Of a DNA stretch of 64,000 nucleotides, positions 34,410 to 45,794 are shown piece after piece (position 1 is the first letter of the stretch; each line of letters opens with the position of its first letter). Both the position numbers and the translations under genes were made by a program. The notes under the pieces were generated by a model, which did no database searches, was not told the DNA's origin, and saw only the letters and a program-made list of their open reading frames with translations. Source of the DNA: Coleophoma eucalyptorum (lineage: Eukaryota; Ascomycota; Leotiomycetes; Helotiales; Dermateaceae); contig JALRME010000023.1 of the NCBI GenBank assembly GCA_026120035.1, positions 1 through 64,000 on the forward strand, in the 5' to 3' direction.

Positions 34410-34585
34410 TCTCGGTTTACGTCAGGTAACTTAAGATTTGACTAGTAGGTCAAAACAGGTGTAAAGTTCATTCAGAAGTAATAGATAGATTTTCATTGAA
34501 GAAAGTGTGAGGCAGAGAGGATAAGTACCCCTCTGGTTAAGAATACTGTAGTACAGAGCATCTAATATGTGGCACACTGGAAATC
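34410..34585 (-). repeat. Decayed solo LTR family C, reverse copy
   Basis: Starts ctcggtttacgtcaggtaac, and shares with other family-C copies the blocks gactagtagg, a tgaagaaagtgtgaggcagagagg stretch and aagaatactgtagtac. Ends are uncertain; no target duplication was found. Confidence 0.55.
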
Positions 34586-34834
34586 CAATAAACTTAAAGT
34601 ATCAAATGCTACTGATTTCCATTTAGAAAAAACTTCCCTTCAAAAGAATATACAGTACAAGGTGTCTGTCTTAAAGAGAAAACAATAACTAGTATTTAGT
34701 GGGAGCTGATCGATCGATCAATCAATTATGTTCCCAAGAAAGTAAATATTTAATAGTATCCATATCCGAAAGGAAGGAAAAAGTTTTTGTAATCAAAGTC
34801 AAAGAAAACCCTAATGAATTCTAATTCAATGTAA

Positions 34835-35152
34835 TTGTTGGTTGATCTATATACCTCTTATTTCAATAGCTGTGATAGACAGGTCAAAATGGTAAGGTAA
34901 AAATTAAGATGATTCTTCTAAGTGAGTGTGATAGAGGTCTTATAAATACCCCTTCTGGGTATCGATTCGACCTCCGTAGTAATACAGTTATATATAGTGT
35001 TTCCGCCTAAGCGCAAACACGGGAACAAGCAAGTATTATAGCGATATTCCAACTCTATACACCTATAGGTGGCGTAGCGATATACTAATACCTACATAAG
35101 GCGTAACGATGTTACCTCACGTGCAGGTGGTAGATATATCGATATTTCAACA
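34835..35152 (-). repeat. Solo LTR family B, copy 3
   Basis: About 318 bp from TGTTGGTTGATC to ATTTCAACA in reverse orientation. It closely follows copy 1 at 23075, including the gcgatattcc-type subrepeats. It lies about 125 bp past the stop codon of the ENA gene. Confidence 0.8.
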
Positions 35153-35277
35153 TTAAGCATTGGAAGTATATAATCCAAAATAACATGACAAGTATATGTA
35201 TAGAGAGATATGTATATGTAGAGATATATATTTGTCCGTCCCTTGATTTTGATTTTCCTTGGTGAAATATAGTTATC

Positions 35278-38200
35278 TTACTCCCGTCTCCTTGTCGCTG
35301 GTGCTGAGCTCAACACCGCCGATTCGACCACTCTGTCCTTCGCAAGGTAGTTTGAATCCACACTTCCAGAGCTTAATCCAGTGCTCCTACGTGCCAGTCT
35401 CTTGATAGAACCAGTTCTAGTCTTATGTATGTGGAAGAATCCCTGTCTTAGACCTAACTTCCTCTTTTCATTCTCCTCAAACCGCTGCTCTTCACTATGC
35501 TCAAAAAGGCCATAACATCTCTTGATAGCTTTCCAAGCCTCAACGCCAATAACGAAAACAATCATGCCGCCAACAGATAGTGACCATTCCCAACTGATGC
35601 CAATGTGCTTGAAGACCTTGGTATTCAATCCGGGGATGTACACAGCTGGGAAAACGGAGAGAGCACCAATAATGACGGCAAGGAATAAGAACTTGTTCTC
35701 GTAGACATCCTTGAAGAATGGAAATTTGCTCTCTGATGTTGGATCTAGACGGAACATGCTGCGACGGATAGACTTGAATTCCCAGGCTGAGATAAGTATT
35801 ATCCAAGTCAATTCAGCAAAGACAGCTGCACGTGCTTTGAAGACCGAGTTACAAGATTCGCTATAATCGCGATTGCAGTCTTCACCAAGCTTTCCCTTGT
35901 AAGCACCATAGATGATGATGATGAATGTAAAGAGCGTACAGACACCCATAAGAATACCATAGATAACCATGTCGACGAGAATCTGGATTGTAAAGACACC
36001 ACGTTTAGCATCATGAGGTGGTCGTCTCATGATATCTGAGCTCGCCTTCTCTCGTCCAAGTCCGAAAGCAGGGAAAGAAGATGTAATCATATTGATCCAG
36101 AGAATCTGCAAAGGACTAAGCGGGAAGACGGAAGATTTATTATGGTCCTGAAAGCCAAGCCCGGCGATCAAAAGGATAACTTCGCCGACGTTAGAGCAGA
36201 GCAGATGGAGGATGAATTTCTGGATATTGTCGAACATACGTCGACCTTCCCGGACTGCAGATACGATACTGTTAAACTTGTCATCTGTAAGCACAATCTT
36301 AGCTGCTCCTTTAGCAACATCAGAGCCGGCCATTCCCATTGCAATACCAACATCTGCTGAGCTTAGACTAGGTGCGTCATTGACGCCGTCACCAGTCATA
36401 GCCATAAAGTGGCCGCGGCGACGGAGGGCCTCGATCATACGGGTCTTGGTGTCTGGAGCGCATCGTGCAATAACAAGAGGCAGCTCGGGCATAGCATCAA
36501 TTTCGGCGATAGTCATGCTATCAAACTCGGTGGCTTTCTTAACAATAGATTCAGATATATCCTTTGGAAGAATATTAAGGTTTTCGGGAATAATGCCAAT
36601 TTCTTTAGCAATTGCTGTAGCAGTTGCTGGGTGATCTCCCTATTATTCTTTTAGTTGCTTCTAAATTATATAGAGTTGTTGTGGATAAAGACCTACTGTA
36701 AGCATATGCACCTTGATACCCGCTCTTGAACATTCTCGAATAGCGTCTTTAGTCTCCTCGCGTGGAGGGTCATAGATACCAACCAGTCCAAGAAGAGTCA
36801 GATTTTGTTCAACCTCCTCTCTCAGTTTATGTTCCACATCATCCTTGCAGTTTGAAAATTCGCCGTCCCAGGTTCTCATAGCAACCGCCAGGACTCGTTG
36901 ACCTTGGCTAGCAAATTCATCCATCTGCTTGATTACTTTCTTCTTCAGACTATCGGCTATAGGTTCACTGTTTGAACCGCTACCAACAGAGGAGCAAAGA
37001 TCGAGGATACGCTCTACTGCACCCTTAGTGAAAATAAAGTTGGTGTTACTTTCAGGCTCCTTATAGACCACAGTCATGCGCTTGATACTACTATCAAAGG
37101 GGAATTCAGAAATCTGTTTCCAACCCTGAGATTCTAACCATTTCTTTCCATATTTGAATCGATGTGCAAAGACTTGTAGAGAAATTTCTGTTGGTTCACC
37201 AGTAGTTTGCCACTTCTTGGCCTGGGTGCCTTCAACTTTCTCCTGGGCCACGGTTGCTAGGTTGCACAGTGCTGTTGGCTTCAGAAAGGTTTCCAGGTCC
37301 GGGGTAAGCACAGCTTCTTCGTCTTCTAATGTTCTCTTGCCCTCCAGCTCAATATCTTTTTTAACTTCGTCAGCTGGTACATCGAACTTGAGGACAGCAG
37401 CACCCTTCTGATCGGCATAGTCATATGTCTCATCAGGCTTTGCCTCTTGAGACGCCGTTTCAGATCGTCGGGTGACATTTCCTTCGGTTGGATTATTTGG
37501 ATCCATAGAATTATTAACAGTAAATATACCGACTTTTGGAATCCAGACTTTCTTTACAATCATAGCACCTTGTGTGAGCGTACCAGTTTTGTCTGAACAA
37601 ATGTTGGTAACGCCCCCAAGGGCCTCAAGTGCTGATAGGTCTCGGACGACTACATTTGCCTTTCGCATAACAGTCATTCCGACAACCATTGTAATTGTAA
37701 GTACCCTTTTTAATGAGTCAGTAGGTAATTCAATGGGAATAGGTTGAAGGAATAGGAAAATTTACGCGATTAATGATTCGGGGATAATGGCAATTCCAGT
37801 AGAAATAGCATAAATGGCAACCTCATCAGTCTGAAAGAATCATGATTAGCCAGATTCTAATTCATTATCCAATTAATAAAATAAGGGTTAAGTACTACTT
37901 ACGACATCGAAGCGGTTGACAGCGAACACAATAATAGCAAGTAGGATTGCACAGCCAAACAGAATATAAGCGACTTTGGACAACTTCCGCTGGAGCGGGG
38001 TACCTTCAGTAAGACCTAAAAACTTTCCGGCGAAGTCGTATATTCGAAGGATAAGACCTTTTGCGGGCTGGATTTTACCGTATTTCTTAAAGTTCATTGA
38101 TCGTCCCGGCTTTCGAATTTTCTTAGTAGTTGATCTAGCGATCTTACCAACTTCTGTATCCATACCAGTAAAAGTAACAATTCCACGTCCGCGGCCTTTT

Positions 38201-38962
38201 GTCACCGTAGTTGTAGCATAAGCCATATTAAATCGATCTCCAATACCAACTTCTCCCTCTTCTTTGGCTAATACATGATGGCCAGGAATTAGGATACTAT
38301 TTTCGACGATCTTCTCTACAGGTTCAGCCTCGCCAGTTAGTGACTTCTCATCGCATTTAAGGTTCATAACTTCAAACATTCGGAGATCCGCCGGAACAGT
38401 ATCCCCAGTCTTAAGAATTATAATATCTCCTGGAACAACACCTGCACTAATTTTAGGTTAGTAATATAAACCAAGGAAGAGATAGGACTGTACCTAGGAA
38501 TAACATCGACTTGACCATCACGGAGTACTGCAGCGCTAGGTGCTGAGAGTGCCCTCAAAGAGTCCATTTTCTTCTCGGCCTTGAATTCCTGGAAGAATCC
38601 AATAGCCACATTGAGAATAATGACTGCCACTAGGACGCCTCCTTCAGTATAATCTTGAACTCCAAAGCTTAAAGCCATAGCAAAGAAGAGAACCTATCGT
38701 GGTTATTTAAAGTGCTATTAATAGCATCAGGAAAACTTACTAGAATCATAGCATTACTAATTTGCTTCATAAAGATTTTATACCCTGCAATTCCTTCTCC
38801 ACCTTGCAATTCATTAAGTGGATGTTCGCCCTGGATTTCTTGCACCCTTCGAGCAGTTAAACCAGTTTCTGTATTGGTTTCTAGTTGCTGGGCAACATCT
38901 TTAGCAGAGAGCAGAAATGGATGCTTCTCAGTTCTGTGCTTGGTCTGGGCCTTGGATGGCAT
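35278..38962 (-). CDS. ENA-type P-type Na+/Li+(K+) exporting ATPase (class IID)
   Basis: Six exons: 38962-38741, 38693-38494, 38446-37903, 37830-37766, 37705-36697 and 36639-35278. They sum to 3402 nt, or 1133 aa, all in phase. The order is the P-type one: an N-terminal cation domain (TARRVQEIQGEHPLNEL), TM1-2, the actuator with LTGEAEP, TM4 with IPESL (about 338-342), the phosphorylation site SDKTGTL (Asp about 382), MTVVYKE/FTKGAVERI of the nucleotide-binding domain, TGDGVNDAPSL, then six C-terminal membrane segments. IPESL in TM4, rather than IPEGL, distinguishes ENA pumps from SERCA-type Ca2+-ATPases. It exports Na+ or Li+ at high salt or pH. The basic C-terminal tail is rich in Ser/Arg. 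Looks intact. Confidence 0.92.
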
Positions 38963-39697
38963 AGTGAGGTGTAGTAGAAAAGATTACTAGATTATCCAAA
39001 GAAGTGGTAGCAAGGTCTGGTTTTCTTTATCGGGTAACAATAGGAAGTCGTCGTTTTAACGAAGCTGATTCTATCTTGACGCTGAGGGTTATGTGGGAAA
39101 GGCATACATATATGGACACCTGGCCGAGGAAGGTAGCGAGAGAGGTACTAGAGAAAAGTAAGGAACACACTTATTAGGGAGCTAGGCTACTAAGAGGCAC
39201 AAAATGCGCGACGTCTCCGAAGAATGGATAAGAATGATAAACCTTGGTACAAACTCAGAATGATGAATCAGATAGCAAAATTGTTAACTGAATGTTATAA
39301 TAAGCTAATCTAGGGCATAAAATCGAGGTGCTAAGGCGAAAAGGTTACTATAGGTAGCTAGGAATTGAGAGTTTGAAAGATGAGTACTACTTCTTAGCAA
39401 TAGTAGACTTTAAAGCTATACTATTTTCCCGGCTCTGGAAAGGTAGGAACTAGATCAAATGTCAATAGAAATGATCTCCTTGATCATGAAATGTTTTAGA
39501 AGCTCCTAATAAGACCAAGCGAGATGCAGAGAAAGGTAAATTGCATGCGGAATCTAGAGAAAGGTAAAGTGCATGCGGAATCTAAAGAAAGGCCAAAGCT
39601 CTAGGATTATGTATAGATATATCGAAATTTTATAGCCTTTCTAATCTCTAATAAATAGAATAGAGTATTTTGAAATTATAATTCATCATTCTAATAT
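38963..39697. other. Upstream region of the ENA gene with a 28-bp tandem repeat
   Basis: Holds the promoter of the ENA gene. A tandem repeat at 39528-39592 has a 28-bp unit of the form agagaaaggtaaattgcatg, 2.3 copies. No open frame is worth calling. Confidence 0.5.
39528..39592 (+). repeat. Short tandem repeat, 28-bp unit, 2.3 copies
   Basis: Units at 39528-39555 and 39556-39583 differ at one or two bases (aaattgcatg versus aaagtgcatg); a third partial unit (aaagaaagg) follows. Each unit holds the palindrome GCATGC. Confidence 0.8.
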
Positions 39698-40345
39698 TGT
39701 CGGAATGTCATTTTATGTAAGGACACAGGTTTGATCAAAGGCAGGATAGAGGTGTTTGGGAGCACAATAACCTTATATTGACTATATCCTATAGGTCTCG
39801 TACGAAGGACACAAAAAAGATAAGAAGAGAAGAGAAGAAAGAAATCAATTTCCCTGACATGTCCCTCTTATATGCTTACTAGGTCCGAAACCCCTCCGAC
39901 TCTGCTCATACTCGCTTATGCATACTTTCCTGGGGTCACGTGATATTTGTCCAATGTCCTGGATTATCCAATTGTCTATTCTGAGCAGGTCAGGTTCTTA
40001 CGATTTACGGGTTAATCACAAGACCTAGTCACATGTCACATACGGTATCATTAGCGAGGGAGGTACTTATACCTCTCTGCGTTAAACTCTCTTCAATACA
40101 GATGAACGAACTACTTATGAACCCATTTTGTACCTAAATTGACTTACTAGTCACTTATGACGTTACCTGACGTAAACCAACTCTAATAAGTAAGCGCGCA
40201 CAGATCAGGATGCATGTACGTATTGCTACTTACACTATAGTAACTTACGAAAACTAATCTGTTGAAGAGAGCTTGATTGACTCTTGAGGAACAGCAGTGC
40301 GGCGTATTCTTAACTGAACCACGGCACTTGTGAGCCTCTATGGTT
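39698..40345 (+). mobile_element. Copia element relic: LTR family C plus leader, split by LTR A
   Basis: Family-C LTR begins at 39698 (TGTCGGAATGTC), is interrupted at 39716-40002 by a family-A LTR, and ends near 40182 (GTAAACCAACT). The following 160 bp (ctaataagtaagcg..agatcagg, then tgttgaagagag..cttaactgaaccacggcac) resembles the leader after the 5' LTR of the copia element at 25786-26000. So this is the 5' LTR and leader of a related copia element whose coding part is gone. Confidence 0.65.
39716..40002 (+). repeat. Solo LTR family A, copy 3
   Basis: A 287-bp copy from TGTAAGGACA to GGTTCTTACG. It is flanked by tttta / attta, a 5-bp duplication with one mismatch. It is nested in the family-C LTR. 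Confidence 0.9.
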
Positions 40346-40463
40346 TGCTATGGTGAAATGGTATGCTAATTCATTTATTTCACACGCTAATATTACCGGG
40401 CGGTGAGAAAACTACGGTACTAATTCATTTAAAAGAGGTAACGTGATTTATAAGTGAGTGGGC

Positions 40464-40740
40464 TGTAAGGACAGAGGTTTGATCAATGGCAGGATAGAGG
40501 TGTTTGGGAGCACAATAACCTTATATTGACTATATACTATAGGTCTCGTACGAAGGACACAAAAAAGATAAGAAAAGAAGAGGAGAAAGACACCAATTTC
40601 CATAACATGTCCCTCTTATATACTTACTAGGTCCGAAACCCCTCCGACTCTGCTCATACTCGCTTACGCATACTATCCTGGGTCACATAACATATGTCTG
40701 GATTCCCAATTGTCTATTCTGAGCAGGTCAGGTTCTTACA
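40464..40740 (+). repeat. Solo LTR family A, copy 4
   Basis: A 277-bp copy with intact termini TGTAAG and CTTACA, a perfect terminal inversion. Flanks tgggc / taggc form a 5-bp duplication with one mismatch. It lacks a short block near ggattatcc compared with copy 3. Confidence 0.9.
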
Positions 40741-40830
40741 TAGGCCATATAAGCGAGTGGGCCACTTCCCACCAAAATACCCTCTTTTTACTTTAACACT
40801 ATATTATATTAGTATTACCTTATGGAATTT

Positions 40831-41019
40831 GTTCCCAAGTAGATAGGAGCTTCGTGCTCAACTTCAATCATTCATTTCATACCTGAACTTGATACGAATA
40901 AGTTACGTGCTTCTACTATTCATCAGTACCTTGCTGATCTTATAGAGGTTATCTATAGAAGGAACTAGTGTTGTTCATAAGCCCCTACCTCACCCCACAC
41001 TGAAGAAGCCTAAGGTACA
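40831..41019 (+). repeat. Repeat E, copy 2
   Basis: Matches 6939-7126 over its whole length, from gttcccaagtagataggagc to the tgaagaagcctaaggt end, with few differences. Both copies lie close to a family-A LTR. Confidence 0.75.
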
Positions 41020-41799
41020 GCCCAGAGGCAACAGGACGTAACAAGTCCGAAGCACACATGGCAGTAAAAACAGCATGCTATTCCCCTCTCGCACACCCAA
41101 GAAGACAACCACCTGCTCCGTCCCAGACATCACAATCACCATAGAGCGTTCCTACATAGCGGACTTCTACTAAGGTTTCGTTGCAGTACAATTGGCGGGC
41201 CCCTTTAAGCAGAGCAGCAGCAGACTACTTCTTGCGTGGACGATAGACGCCCAGAGCGATCCTCTTCAGCAGTCGTGGGCCATCTAGCTCCGAACCGTCT
41301 CGCTTTCGCTTGCCGGCGGGTTCTAAGAGAGTATCGAGGCCCCAGAGGTCCTTCCTGAGAGTTGACCGGAGGTTGCGGCGACTGAGGCCATCCTACACAT
41401 TGTCGAAACTGTTGTTCTACTAGTTGGTATACGCACGATTGACCGTCCACATGCTATGGTTCCGCTGACTGGTCATGCACTGATATCCACGTCGATTCCT
41501 CGGCCTCTTCACTTGCTTCCTAATTGACTTCGAAGCAGGCAATGGAAGCTGCAAACTTAGTTTTTACTATAGTGATGAGAGCGCTACCCAATGCAGCATG
41601 GTTTTTTGTCCAATGCATACGTCTAGGCCTAGATAGGTCTAATTGTGAGGAATAGAGCACTGTGATTGGCCTTTGATCTAAATGCGGGCCTAGTTCACCT
41701 CAGACACCCAAGAATGCTCGCCCAATCAGACTCCCGGGTCGGGCACAGCTTTTGCTGCCCCAATTTCGCCCATGTAGTATAGGGTATAGCACTTAACAT
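41020..41799. other. GC-richer non-repetitive patch, unassigned
   Basis: Base composition is clearly higher in G+C than the flanks. Open frames exist (for example 41205-41450, minus), but none resembles a family I know. It could be the remnant of a gene that was captured with the ankyrin fragment next to it. Confidence 0.35.
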
Positions 41800-42144
41800 A
41801 GCTCTGTAGGACTGCTATATAGAAACAGCCGTTGGAGCCCATTAAAGTCTTCTGGTTTAGATGCCCCTTTATCAATAAGAGCTGCTCCGCCACTCTATGT
41901 CCATTAAGTGCTGCAAGTTGTAAAGCAGTGTCTGACAGTAATTGTTATGTTTTGAGTCGAACTCAACACTGCCAATGTCTAGTAGCTGTTCCAAACCAGT
42001 ATGGCCGTTCTCAGAGGCCGACGACATTGGAGTCTGATCGTCATTGTCCATCGGATTGGCCTTAGCCTTAACTAGGTCCATAAGTACTTTGAATATTTCG
42101 AGGTGGCTATTCGCAGCTGTCCCATGGATCGGTGTCCAGTTGTC
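41800..42144 (-). pseudogene. Ankyrin-repeat protein fragment
   Basis: The minus frame reads DNWTPIHGTAANSHLEIFKVLMD, a stretch ending DDQTPMSSASENGHTGLEQLL, then, after a frameshift, TALQLAALNGHRVAEQLL. These are ankyrin-type helices (TP..A..NGH...LLL). The open part is 41872-42081. The upstream side is cut off at the family-A LTR starting at 42145. It is a remnant of a larger ankyrin gene. Confidence 0.65.
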
Positions 42145-42415
42145 TGTATGGATACATGCAAATCAAAGGCAGGATAGAGATGTTTGGGAGCACAATAACC
42201 TTAGGTTGATCCGAATCTTATAGGTCTCGTACGAAGGACACAAAAACGATAAGAAAAAGAAGAAAGAAAGCAATTTCCATGTCATGTCCCTTTCATATGT
42301 TTCCTGGGTCCGAAACCCTTGGCTCATACTCGCTTATGCCTCGTGCCATTGAATCACGTGACATATATCCTGGATTATCCAACTGTCCAATCCACAAACA
42401 GGTCAGGTTCTTACA
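42145..42415 (+). repeat. Solo LTR family A, copy 5 (decayed)
   Basis: Starts TGTATGGATACA, a decayed TGTAAGGACA, runs through the shared aaaggcaggatagag block, and ends GGTTCTTACA at 42415. No target duplication was found. It separates the ankyrin remnant from the mariner remnant. Confidence 0.8.
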
Positions 42416-42417
42416 TC

Positions 42418-42665
42418 GAGTATATTTGGAGGGAACTTAAGTCTATTTTATATAGACAGAATTCCTATATCCATCTATTGAAGAATAACGAGGCTGATAT
42501 TAATATATTAATTGATTGGATAAAGTAGATATAGGATGCTATTCCGTAAGCTCTAACTGATAAGCTTATCTTATCTATACCAAAAAGACTACGAGTACTG
42601 TACTACGAAAAGCAAATGGATAGTATACTGAATACTAAGATTCATATCGAGGCTTTTAAATAAAT
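42418..42665 (+). mobile_element. Tc1/mariner-type transposase C-terminal remnant
   Basis: The plus frame reads YIEYIWRELKSILYRQ, then ILIDWIK, then DAIP, ALTDKLILSIPKRL and VLYYEKQMDS. This matches the C-terminus of Tc1/mariner-class transposases (IE.IW..LK..I, then W..IP...KL..S.P.RL). TAG stops replace Trp or Gln codons, as in RIP. The catalytic DDE part upstream is missing. Confidence 0.65.
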
Positions 42666-43546
42666 ATCTTTATAGTCCTTAAAGTAGGCTTATAATCAAG
42701 TATTGTATATAGGGTAGTATATAGAGGTACTGGCGGGGTAACACAAAGATTTTCAGAACCTCATTTTACGTGATTTGCGTTCTCTCCTTCAAATAGCCTC
42801 TCAAACGAGATTAGAGCGATAGGTAAGTGACTAGCAGTTATAATAACGTCGATTTGATGTCGATTCGCACTTTGATCGGTATCGTGGACCTTGAAATGCG
42901 TGATCGAGCGTCGGACCGATCGCGACCCTTAGCAACCTGCTTACTCGATACTAGACTGCACGTGTATAAGAGCTACATCAATTATTGTACGGAGTACTCG
43001 CAGAAAAGTTGTACGAGGTAAATTACCTCTACCAAGACTATTAGTGTTCAGCTGCTTTCAATGTGGCAAAGATAACACTACATCAAGATTGGTGCCGCGC
43101 CTGCCCAGAATTGTCCAGGCTTGGTACCACTGGGTTTACTCTACAGTCGACCTCTAAGAGTCTATCAAGAAAGTTTTTCGCTTCTGCCCAGACTTCCTTA
43201 GGCTTCGTATTACCACCCCTTCTTCGCTTGGTACTGAGGGGTTTACTCTCCCATCTCCCTCCAAGAATTACCAAGACAATTTCCACGACCGCCTAGACTT
43301 GCTCAGCCTTGATCTTATATTTAATTGTGTCGCCTTCAACCCACGTGGGTGAACGCTGTGTCCTGTCTCGTCAAGGGCACATCGGACGGAGCTATCTCTT
43401 GTTTCCTTATTCTCGACATCCTCAACATGTCTGTATCTCACAATGGTATAAGTAATGATCGTCCTCAATCTTCCCTTCCCACTCTCCTGGGAAAGGGAAC
43501 ACTATCGACAAGACTATCCAACCCAAAGAAAAGATAAGCCGCAAGG
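42666..43546. promoter_or_regulatory. Upstream region of the PHO89-like gene
   Basis: No gene seen. Open frames at 43063-43296 and 43325-43537 do not resemble known proteins. It carries a CACGTG palindrome at 43342-43347 inside CCCACGTGGG, about 200 bp before the ATG. Confidence 0.45.
43340..43349. promoter_or_regulatory. Possible Pho4/NUC-1 binding site (CCCACGTGGG)
   Basis: A perfect 10-bp palindrome with core CACGTG lies 200 bp upstream of the phosphate transporter start. In Neurospora and yeast, the phosphate regulators NUC-1 and Pho4 bind CACGTG in promoters of high-affinity phosphate transporter genes. The match and placement are seen; regulation by phosphate is inferred. Confidence 0.5.
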
Positions 43547-45794
43547 ATGGTGATGTCCGAGTATACTTACGTTTTTGCCTTTGGCACAATGTTTGCGCTT
43601 CTTGAAGCGTTCAACAATGGTGCAAGTACGTCCTATATCACCTACTTAGTGCTATTCATAACCTGACCCTCGTTGAGATGATGTGGCTAACGCCTGGGCA
43701 ACCTCTGTGTCCTCTCGGTCCGTCACATATCGTCAAGCCATGGTTCTGTGTTTGGTCTTCGAGATGACGGGTGCTTTGGCAGTTGGTGCTCGAACCGCCT
43801 CTACAATTAAGAACGGCATGTGAGTTAATTCATAAAGGATAGCCGAGAGCATATTTGCTAACCGCGAAAGTATCCCCATTTCCGCATTCAATGGCAATGC
43901 GGGTGTGCAGTTGCTGGCTTTTGCATGCTCTTCTGCAGGAGCGGCTATCTGGGTAATGTGGTGTACACGCAACTCGGCCCACGTTTCATCGACATACTCG
44001 TTGGTCTCATCCATCGCTGGTGTGGGAGTGGCCGCTGTAGGCGCCCACAACGTCGAATGGGGTTGGAGTGGCGGATCCGGGTTGGGTGCAATCTTTGCTG
44101 GCCTATGCATGGCCCCCTGCATTGCTGCAGTCTTTGGGGCAACCATTTTTATGCTCATTAAGATGGTTAGTGACGTTGAATTACTCTCATCAGGTTCAGT
44201 TTGCTAAAATCGTTTAGGTGGTTCACGTTCGGAAAGACCCGCTGAAGTGGGCAGTCTTTACCTCGCCCGGCTTTTTCTTGATTGCTGGCACCATTTGCAC
44301 GCTATCTATCGTCTATAAAGGTTCCCCGAATCTTGGTCTCGACAAACGTCCCGCCTGGTTCATTGCCAGTGTTACTCTCGGCGTTGGGTTCGGGCTGTTC
44401 ATCCTATCGGGCTTGTTTTTTGTCCCATACGTCCACTGCAAAATCATCCAGAAAGATTATACCCTCAGGCTCTGGGATATCTGGCAAGGACCTGCGCTCT
44501 TCGCGAGGGAGCCACCTTCAGACGCGTCAGAGGCTCGTGTCCCCAACTATGCCGTCGTTCAGCATGGTGGTGACGATGACGAGGACAATGGAGCGTTGAC
44601 GGTACCACGAAAGGAGCAGACGAAGGATCCGGAAGCTATTGAGAAATCACCTTCTAGCAGTGATAACGACGTCCCCGGTGAAAAGAGCAGGCTCGCTACC
44701 AAATCACTCGCCCAAATGGAAGATGCCCTTGCCCATGGAGACCCTCAAGCTCAGTATCGCTTGCTTCTCAAGCGGGCCGAGGCAAAGCACCATGCGGAGC
44801 TCCGAAAGAAGAAAGGCCCTCTTGGCTGGGTAAGTTGCTTTTACAACTCTTCTAGACCATGGTTACTGACCATGCGACTCAGGCGATGCGTGTGCTTCAC
44901 AACCACCCAATGGGTGCTGGCTCAATTTATGAGCTGCATAATCTGAGAGTAGTTTGTATACGCTTGCCTGCATATCTTGTCATGGCCTTATTCTATGGTA
45001 AGTATTCTCTGTCTGCAAACACTTGTTAGAGATATCATACCAGACAAGCTGACGACTTGAAGGTCTTTACTACGATATTCATCGCGCCCAGGTCGGAATT
45101 CTGGGCACTCCTGAAGGCCGCCGCATGGACAGGGTATACTCCCACGTGAGTGCACAAAGAGTTCTCTACAGTGTCTTTGCAGGTTTACTGACCGTTAGAT
45201 AGGCCACGAAATATCAGAACGAAGTCGAATATCTCTATTCCTTTGTCCAGATCATTACCGCCTGCACAGCGTCGTTTGCTCACGGAGCAAACGATGTGGG
45301 AAATGCTGTCGGCGTCTGGGCTGGCATGTACGGCGCATGGCGTACCGGAGAGACCGTGGCCTCCAAAGAAGAAGTTCCCCTTTGGCAGATTGCGGTAATG
45401 GCCCTCACAATTTGCATTGGCTTCATTACATGTGGATACGTGAGATAACCCGCCTCAATGCACTAGTCTTTCAGTCCACTAATAGCAAAGGCAGAACATC
45501 ATGAAGGTGATGGGTAATAAGCTAACCTACCATTCACCCTCGCGTGGGTCATCGATGGAGATGGGTGCGGCCATTACGATCCTTATCTTCTCCCAGTATA
45601 AACTGCCTGTATCAACGTCTATGTGTATCACTGGTGCTACAGTCGGAGTCGGTTTGTGCAATGGTACGTTCAAGGCGGTGAACTGGCAGCGGGTAGGCTT
45701 GCTTTTCTTTTCATGGATTATGACCATTCCGATTGCGGGCTTGATTGGCGGTGGTCTTATGGGCCTTGCCGTGAATACTCCAGGTTTTTCATAG
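43547..45794 (+). CDS. PHO89/PHO-4-type sodium-dependent phosphate transporter (PiT family)
   Basis: Eight exons: 43547-43625, 43678-43819, 43871-44165, 44218-44829, 44883-44997, 45063-45145, 45203-45439 and 45495-45794. They total 1863 nt, or 620 aa, with all junctions GT-AG and in phase. Both PiT signature repeats are present: FNNGANDVANAWATSVSSRSV (about 22-42, split by an intron) and SFAHGANDVGNAVGVW (about 466-480). Hydrophobic N- and C-terminal halves flank a long charged cytosolic loop (about residues 255-375) with acidic and Ser-rich parts. The role is Na+-coupled phosphate uptake at the plasma membrane. The neighbouring CACGTG site suggests phosphate control. ATG 43547 is chosen as the first in frame. 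Looks intact. Confidence 0.92.

Noticed and set aside
36212..36634. 140-codon plus frame opposite the ENA gene
   Set aside because: Antisense shadow of the conserved TGDGVNDAP region.
35278..38962. SERCA-type Ca2+-ATPase as the call for the P-type pump
   Set aside because: TM4 reads IPESL and the overall pattern follows ENA pumps rather than IPEGLP-type calcium pumps.
41205..41450. 81-codon minus frame in a GC-rich patch
   Set aside because: Arg-rich with no domain; composition alone explains openness.
43733..44158. 141-codon minus frame in the PHO89-like gene
   Set aside because: Antisense shadow; the plus strand has the full transporter motifs.
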